Source: Curvularia sp. ZM96 (Eukaryota > Ascomycota > Dothideomycetes > Pleosporales > Pleosporaceae). From it: a stretch of 64,000 nt of DNA. The DNA lies in contig JAJGBQ010000001.1 of assembly GCA_022457065.1 (NCBI GenBank), positions 1,860,001 to 1,924,000 on the forward strand, in the 5' to 3' direction. Shown here piece after piece: positions 57,338 to 64,000 of this stretch. The position numbers were made by a program, and so were the translations under genes. Under the pieces are notes generated by a model, which had not been told where the DNA came from, did not search any database, and saw only the letters and a list, made by a program, of their open reading frames with translations. Each line of letters starts with the position of its first letter. The first letter of the stretch is position 1.

Positions 57338-58441
57338 ATGGATGTCCGGACCAGGTCAACAATGCCGTGTAGCGAAGACAATCTTCGACATGCATCGAGA
57401 CTTGCCAAATCCGACCACCATCCTATCTATTAGGCCATTCATCACTCTTCTTCCCAGGCCAGCGCATCTTGCCTGCATGCGGACGTCCAGAGTGTCAGCA
57501 ATGTACAGCCTACCGCGCAATCGGACCCAGTCCAATATTACGCCGTGCCCAAGCCACTGCGCCACCTCGGCCGGCTTCTGAGGCTCAGGTGGGCGAAATC
57601 GGGCACTCCCTTCTGTACCACGTGGAGACACGTCCGGAAAGTTACGTGGGGGTAGAATCAACCGGCCTGATGACTATAGCACCGCGACTCAGCCGTCGCC
57701 ATGGCCATAATGCCGCAGTGCACGTGTTGGGGTCGGCGAGATGCTAGCGAATGTCAAAGGGGGAGAGGAGGGGCGCAGAGGGGCGAAGCGAAGCACTTTC
57801 AGGTTGAGGGGCCAGGCACGTGAGGCATTCTTAGCCCGTACCTAGGTTACTCCCATATTAGGATTGTAATATCTGTAACAACATCACAATATCAATACCT
57901 TTTCACATGACAAACTTCTGCCTCGTATTATTCAAGTGATTGTAATCATGTGGTGAGTTTGCCTCCTGGTTGCACAGGGCCGAGGCCTGTACATAGTCGC
58001 CACGCTGCTGTACACGACCACCGCCACGGCTCGTGAAGAAAAGCAGACTACATGTCGCTACAGCATTACAAATGCATTACCAGTGACTTCTAGCGACAAG
58101 GAGAAGTCGCGCATGTCACGTTCCTGGACTGCAGAGCCACTCGCAGCAGCAAAACGCCTGATGCAGATAGCAAGTGGCAAGAATTTGACCTCTTGAACAC
58201 GCCAGAGTTCACTTCAGACGCAAGCAGCTTAATCCATAATAACTACTCCAGTCCATGTGGTCCTACATCGTTGCAGTGGTGCTGCTGTGATCGCCCGTCC
58301 GGCTGTGGGATGTCTTGGCGCACGTGATGCGCTACTGGGCTCGCTTAGATTTTCAACACCACATTGGCGTTGGATTCTCGCTTTCGACATCGACGACGAC
58401 AACCCACCACACCTCGACGCCCGACAACAAGACTCGCAATC
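57338..58441. other. intergenic region upstream of RPS1
   Basis: No supported coding frame in about 1.1 kb; the right end is the RPS1 promoter and leader. Confidence 0.5.
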
Positions 58442-59323
58442 ATGGCTGTCGGCAAGAACAAGCGTCTTTCAAAGGGAAAGAAGGGTCTCAAGAAGAAGAC
58501 CGACACCTTCGCTAAGAAGGACTGGTACAACATCAAGGCCCCAGGAACTTTCGCGGTCCGAGAGTAAGACTGCCCGTTGCCATACACACGGGAATGCCAT
58601 GCTTACTCTACGTTCTTCGCAGTGTTGGAAAGACCCTCGTCAACCGCACCACCGGTCTCAAGAACGCAAACGATGCTCTCAAGGGCCGGATATTCGAGGT
58701 CTCGCTCGCCGATCTCCAGAAGGACGAGGACCACGCCTTCCGCAAGGTCAAGCTCCGCGTCGACGAGGTCCAGGGCAAGAACTGCCTGACCAACTTCCAC
58801 GGCCTCGACTTCACCTCCGACAAGCTCCGCTCCCTCGTCCGCAAGTGGCAATCTCTCATTGAGGCCAACGTCGTCGTCAAGACCACCGATGACTACCTCA
58901 TCCGCCTCTTCTGCATTGCCTTCACCAAGCGACGACCAAACCAGGTCAAGAAGACCACATACGCTCAATCGTCGCAGATCAGGGCTATCCGCAAGAAGAT
59001 GATCGAGATCATGACCCGCGACGCCAGCGCATGCACCCTCGCCCAGCTCACCCAGAAGCTCATCCCCGAGGTCATTGGCCGCGAGATTGAGAAGGCCACC
59101 CAGGGCATCTACCCTCTCCAGAACGTATGTGCTTGTATGGACATTCACGCATCATAGCAAAAGCTAACCCAGTGCACAGGTCCACGTCCGAAAGGTCAAG
59201 CTCCTCAAGGCACCCAAGTTCGACCTTGGTGCCCTCCTCGGTCTCCACGGCGAGTCGAGCCAGGACGACTCTGGCCAGAAGGTTGAGCGTGAGTTCAAGG
59301 AGACTGTCCTTGATCAGGTTTAA
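58442..59323 (+). CDS. RPS1: 40S ribosomal protein S1 (eS1, S3a)
   Basis: Three exons (58442-58563, 58623-59124, 59180-59323) join in phases 2 and 0 to give 255 aa. The opening [20 protein letters not shown] and the blocks [60 protein letters not shown] and [20 protein letters not shown] are diagnostic for eS1. It lies near the mRNA exit channel of the small subunit and takes part in initiation. Introns of 59 and 55 nt are too short to hold a typical box snoRNA with flanks. Codon use is strongly C-ending, as expected of a highly expressed gene. Confidence 0.97.
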
Positions 59324-59911
59324 GGGCATCATTGGATAGCCAAGGGGTTCTGGGTCTTTTCAACTTTCTGCGGCATGATATCGGCATTCCAAAGGTGTTT
59401 GTGTTTACAAATAAAAGATAAACATGACCCTTCATGCGAGTCCGCGGCAGTGATGGCGTGCATGGGGTACAATCCGCATCTGGTGTTATCAGGTCGTGCG
59501 GGAAAAGTATCATGGAAATGACATTGACGAGTTCCAATTTCACGCACCTTTGCTGTGCACTGTTATGTTGTCGCGGTATCGTGCTGTGAATGTCGACTTT
59601 GTCGAATGCAATTGTGGTATGTGTTGACAGCATGGTCAATGCATTTTGGATAATGTTCGGCCTGCGAACTTTCGCACAATCAACAAAACTCGGTTCGAGC
59701 GGACTTTGCACGCTTCCCAACCAGCTGCACCAACAGTACGTGCTTTGCCATGAATGTGTATATGCCTTTGAATGAGCAAAATAAAAAAAATAAAAATAAT
59801 ATAATCCCTTGCTCACGTGCAGTACAGTGCACATGACATGAAGATCGCCACCAAGGGCAATCTCTGAATCAACTACCATTCTGGTTGACGCTGTGCTGAC
59901 AGCAAAAAAGA
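59324..59911. other. RPS1 3' flank and tRNA 3' flank
   Basis: No coding frame with support. An A-rich tract lies at about 59777-59802, past which the minus-strand tRNA transcript would end. Confidence 0.45.
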
Positions 59912-59983
59912 TGCCTTCCGCCAGAATTGAACTGACGACCTCGTCATTACTAGTGACGCGCTCTACCACTGAGCTAGGAAGGC
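59912..59983 (-). tRNA. tRNA-Thr (anticodon AGU)
   Basis: Read on the minus strand the 72 nt fold as a full cloverleaf. The acceptor arms GCCTTCC and GGAAGGC pair at all seven positions with discriminator A. The D arm is in TAGCTCAGTGG (A box), the anticodon stem GTCA/TGAC encloses the loop CTAGTAA (anticodon AGT), and the T arm contains AGTTCAATTCT (B box). No intron. CCA is not encoded, as usual in eukaryotes. An A-rich plus-strand stretch (T-rich on the sense strand) lies beyond the 3' end for Pol III termination. Confidence 0.95.
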
Positions 59984-61651
59984 TGTGGTGCAGAAGCTGT
60001 AGTGCTTCTCTGATGAAACATCAGACGGAAACAATATTTATGAAGCTTGCCTATCCATTTCTCCACGTCTTGCTGACCAATTCGGTTGTAGTGGACCGCA
60101 ATTCAAGGGGGAAATCAACACGTTCGGCGGATTATCCTTCCACCAACTTTAGTTTCTCCACGTGACTTTTCCAGCCTCCACCTCTCCTCGCCTAGGCACA
60201 AGGAACTTTATCCCTCAGTTCGGCCACCTCCGACCAGCCCTGTGTCCCTCTGCACCTTCGTGTTCACTTTTCCCACCGTATCCGTATCCCACATACGTAG
60301 CCATTGCATGCATAATCAGTCCACCTCACATACATACACAAGCCATGACGCACCACCTCTCTCCATCTCTCCATGTTTACTGTACATTACATACGTACAT
60401 AATACATCTCTCACACCGTCCAGCTGACACATCTCCTCTCGCTAACCCACTTGCCCACCCCTGGACCCTTCTAGACTCTACACGACATCTGACGATCGGT
60501 ATATCTCTCTTTCTCTCTCGTGCCCACACCCACCTCACCGGCGTGTCCAAGCGTCGTAGTATCGGGGATTTCCTTCTTTTGTGAACGCGCTTATTTCATG
60601 TTTTTTTTCTTGTCGCGGGGAACACGGGACAAGTATCATAGCGTGTGTCGCGTGTGCGAAAGAGACAAGGGGAGGGGTGTAAGGAGGGAGAGGGGTTACT
60701 AGGGGCAAGGTAGGTAGGTAGCGTTCACTTGTTACCCGAGTCAGCCGATGTGCACAACAAGGATGGAATCCGGTAATATTCTGTGGGGAGAGACAGAGAG
60801 AGAGATTCCGCCGGTGGATTCGGATTGTTCTAGCGCGGTTTGTAAAGGACGTGTGTCTCCGATCGGCAATTGCGTTTGTTGCGTTTGCGAGGTGGTTACT
60901 CCGAACGAGGAGCGCCCGTTGCGCCTTTTTTCACCGCTACTTTGACGATTCCGTGATGTGTGTGCGACGACGTCAGCCCTGCGCCTCCCCCCCTTGCACT
61001 TGCACTTAGTACACTTGCACTGGCGATAATGCAATATGTACGTATGTGCTATGTATGTATGTATGTATGTATGTATGTACGTTGGATAGATCCGTCACGC
61101 CGCCCCCCTTTTTTGACTATCCTCCTAGCCTTATGTTCCAATCATCGTGACATACAATCAGTTGTTACAAAGTTTGGCCTGAGGATCGAGATTGAATTGG
61201 CGAATCGTAACTTTTTCTCTACCTCGTATGCCATGCATGGTCGCACTTCGGGGAGATGGGGAAACGGGTACTAGTTTCCCCTTGGTTACGTTACAGACCA
61301 TACGAGGATCTATCATGATGTGGCAGGTAGCCACGCTTCCACGATCGCAGACTTGGCGCAAGTCTCGATAGCAAGATACTTTATTGAATTTTGGTATGAT
61401 TCGTGTCATGTAGATTTTCGAGGATTGGCATCGTCGATGGCCGAGAAAGGAAACTTGAGACATGTCCGATGCCCATGCAACTCTGGGGTATTGAACGGTC
61501 CGAAAGTCAGCCTTCACCGTTCAGATATCACCGACATGCATGCGTATCGTGACAAGACATGACACCTGTAACACTTGAATTGCTACCATTTACGCGACTC
61601 TATACAAGGTCTCTCCTAGTTGGAGGACGGACCTTTTCTCCGGATGGATCG
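59984..61651. other. 1.7-kb intergenic region with simple repeats
   Basis: A C/T-rich stretch (about 60170-60540), a GA-rich stretch near 60640-60700 and an ATGT microsatellite (61051-61079) are present. A 140-codon frame at 60162-60584 is a product of the CT-rich composition. No gene could be supported. Confidence 0.45.
61051..61079 (+). repeat. (ATGT)n microsatellite
   Basis: About seven uninterrupted tetranucleotide units in noncoding DNA. Confidence 0.9.
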
Positions 61652-63711
61652 CTAGCCAATACGACCAATAGTCTTGCTCATTGGTAAACCTTCCCTCCTC
61701 CGTATCCTTACCCTGACATCGCGTCTTGGAACCTTGATGCTGGCTCCATCAATGGCTTTCGGAAGCACCCATTTCGCTTCCTTTCTCTTCTCATCTTCTC
61801 TCGCTCGTTCCGCTTCCCCTACGGCAGCCGTTTCCTCTCCGGCAAGCGCGGCGGCGCCCATGGACGCTTGATTTCCTGCTTCCTGCATCTGATCGAAGAA
61901 GCTCTTCTTTGGCGCCGGTGCAATATCCCACAGTTGCATGATGCCTGCGACCAATGGCATGAGAAGCGCGGTCTTGTATGATTCTGACGAATTGTTTGGG
62001 GCGATGATAGAGGATGGGACTGGGACATTAAAGAAGCGGTCAGGCTTGTAGGCTTGTGGATCGGAGTGCGATGCGGGTGATGAATTGATCAAGGTCTGAG
62101 ACAGGCCAATGTCAATGTATGATCCTGCTTCTAGCTCCCACTGCTCTTCCTCGCCTGCTCGTATGGCATCTTCCTTTAGCGTAATTGGTTGTTTAATCTT
62201 GTACGCACTGACAGAGCAGCTATACAGACGTCGAGCTTCATTGATACAAGACCGGAGATAGGGAAACGATGTAGGAGTGAGAGCCTCCGTTGCTGATCCG
62301 AAGCGCATCTCTGGCGGTGCCGGGAATGACGGGTGGATTGATGGTGGCTGGAACGCCCGAGCCCAGGTTTTGGTTTCTTTCTTGATCTTTTCGAGTGGTA
62401 GATTTTCTGAGGCCGACTCTTGCATTCTCGATAGCGAGTGAATGTGCAGCAGTGTCCAGAACACAAGCGGTACGACTTCTGAGACTAGATCATGCACAAG
62501 ATGAAGAGCGATTGAGGCTCTCAATTCCATTGGTAGCTCATGCTTGGTGAATATTTGATTGAGTTTCATGAGAGGTGTCACTGTATCGGCATCCGTGTCT
62601 TCCTCGCCGCTCACGCTTTCGTCTTCATCTGGTACCCTCTTTACTGGTGGGTTTGTCAAGTCGGCGAAGTGATTTTCGAGATTTCGTATCAATCGTTTTC
62701 TAGCCAGAGCTGAGGCTGGTAAGCCCTGGATAGGTGACAATCGCGGTAGTCCAAGAGCGAGGGCCCAAAAACGTTCATTGAGAGAAGCCAAGTCCGTGGG
62801 AAGTAGTTGATAAGATTCTGCAAACTGGACCCCAACGATTGGAGGCAGGATGGCATTGCAGCAGAATTCGTTGATAAGCGTGAACAGATCGCATTCGACC
62901 TCTGATGTCCCATCGGTAAGTTCCATGTTGGAAACGCGTTCCCATTGCATCTGGTCGACAATTGATGAGTTGAAAGTAACGAGATCCGGAAGAGATTCGG
63001 ATAAGTGTTTGAGCGATATTTTGATAAGGTCCTCTTTGCTTGGTCCTCCATACAGTTCCATTTCAACAACTCGGCTGATTTCCGGTAGTAGTTCGAGATA
63101 GTGACTTTCCATTGCTGAAGGCAGCTTGAATGCATTACGTAGGATGGGTCGTAGGTTGTTGTCTGGTGTCTCCAAGTTTTGCCAGTTTTTGTATATCTGA
63201 TTAAGCAGGGATTCTGCAAGCAAGACATTGTGTTTAGCTCCTGCTGCCTTGTACGCAACCACATTTGCTGTGGAAGACTCTCTATAAATGGTCAATTGAT
63301 GTTCTCTCATCAGAAACTCCAAACGTACCTAACACCCCTTAACCACTCCTCACCACTCAACGCGATGCTCCCAAAGTTTCTGAGTCCTGGGATCCAGTAG
63401 GGCAGCGATTGTATCCGTCTCTTCCCATCTTTACTCTTGGTCACTGAACTCGAAGATGATAGAAACCTCGTAGGCAACAGGAAAAGAACCGCAGAAAGTG
63501 CGAATTGGGGTAAGAGATCGAACCAGGAAAAGTCTTCAGGTATCAAATTCTCGAATCTCTGTAGGAAGCCGAAATACCACGCGAAGACAAGTACAAAAGG
63601 ACTGAAGAGCGTGAGATAGCATGTTGGCAGAAATAGAGCCCTTATTATGCCATTGGAGGCATGCACCGCCAGAAACAACGTCCTGAGGGAACCCATTTTG
63701 GCGGTGACCAA
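61652..63711 (-). CDS. cytochrome P450-like protein lacking the heme-cysteine loop
   Basis: Two minus-strand exons (63711-63329 and 63281-61652) with a very short 47-nt intron (GTACGT...ATAG) give 670 aa; a Met five codons in (63696) is an alternative start. The N-terminus has one or two membrane helices (FSPFVLVFAWYFGF, FALSAVLFLLPTRF). The rest follows P450 layout: an I-helix-like stretch (SEVVPLVFWTLLHIHSL), an ExxR motif in CINEARRLYS (Glu about 476) and a PERF-like YKPDRFFNVP (about 540-546). Where FxxGxxxCxG should stand, the sequence instead reads YKTALLMPLVAGIMQLWDI, without cysteine. The fold suggests the CYP7/CYP8-related group seen in fungi, but heme-thiolate chemistry seems excluded. 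A Glu/Asp-rich insert lies about residues 345-362. Confidence 0.75.
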
Positions 63712-64000
63712 GCGAGAGTACCCTGCCTGTTCTTCGGCGATGAGAGCAAGAAAATGGAAAATGCCAATGCCCAGCTGCGTTGGGCGCGGTGTTTGGGATC
63801 AGCTGCAGAGTGGTTGTCGGTGTCGTGAGGTGTGTTGCTGGATAATCGAAGAGCGGTAACGGCTCAGCCTCAAGCCATGAGGCTCTTTGTTTCGGCGATT
63901 ATACAGTTCTCTAAGCTGCAGAAAGGTGGTTCAAACTGCGGAATGGCATATGCAGGTACCTAGCAGGGTGTGATTGATGCGGCTGAGAGCAACGGTTTTG
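63712..64000. other. window end, promoter side of the P450-like gene
   Basis: No gene supported in the last 289 bp; this would be the promoter of the P450-like gene. Confidence 0.4.

Noticed and set aside
60162..60584. 140-codon Pro/Ser/His-rich frame
   Set aside because: Arises from a CT-rich noncoding tract.

Overview
The window is nuclear DNA of a filamentous ascomycete, most likely a dothideomycete of the Pleosporales type. Most genes are split by short GT-AG introns (about 47-115 nt) with CTAAT/CTGAT-like branch sites. The gene set is typical of such fungi: a Cys3-type bZIP factor, WAPL, Rheb, an expansin-like wall protein and small secreted proteins. No bacterial, viral or plasmid features were seen. 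All gene models below were built by hand from exon phase and protein-family similarity; no database search was possible.

Layout. Positions 1-8300 are gene-poor and look accessory: tRNA-derived (SINE-like) tandem repeats near 2.5 kb, a strong hairpin near 3.1 kb, an isolated A-box/B-box pair near 3.6 kb, and one candidate small two-exon membrane protein (5410-5784). From 8.3 kb the window is gene-dense: Cys3-like bZIP (8321-9446), an MDR oxidoreductase (10980-11987), a small secreted protein (12527-12883), an ABHD11-type hydrolase (13399-14454), SARAF (14804-15826, minus), PBN1 (16133-17926), the SUMO E1 subunit AOS1 (18158-19375, minus) and an unrecognised 589-aa protein (19839-21714). A sparse stretch follows, with a tiny secreted surface-type protein (23725-23934) and an expansin-like protein (25786-26895, minus).

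From 28 kb to 44 kb are housekeeping genes: BMT2 and ribosomal protein L25 (divergent), TIM8, an orphan secreted protein, an AVT1-like vacuolar amino-acid transporter, translation release factor eRF1, prephenate dehydratase PHA2, cytosolic seryl-tRNA synthetase and Rheb. From 45 to 53 kb: the cohesin release factor WAPL, uracil phosphoribosyltransferase FUR1, elongation factor ELF1 and URC1. FUR1 and URC1 both act on uracil and may form a small pyrimidine-salvage/catabolism cluster around ELF1. The end of the window (53-64 kb) has a 3.7-kb gene-free stretch, a low-complexity protein with an acidic tail (56837-57337), ribosomal protein S1 (58442-59323), a tRNA-Thr(AGU), and a cytochrome P450-like protein with no visible heme-cysteine loop (61652-63711, minus).

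Translation is strongly represented (L25, S1, eRF1, SerRS, BMT2, tRNA-Thr, with Rheb as growth control). The points most worth a second look are the FUR1/ELF1/URC1 neighbourhood, the cysteine-less P450-like protein, the SINE-like repeats at the left end, the broken frame in the bZIP N-terminus, and unusual splicing in the SerRS gene (a GC-AG intron and one junction that does not keep frame).
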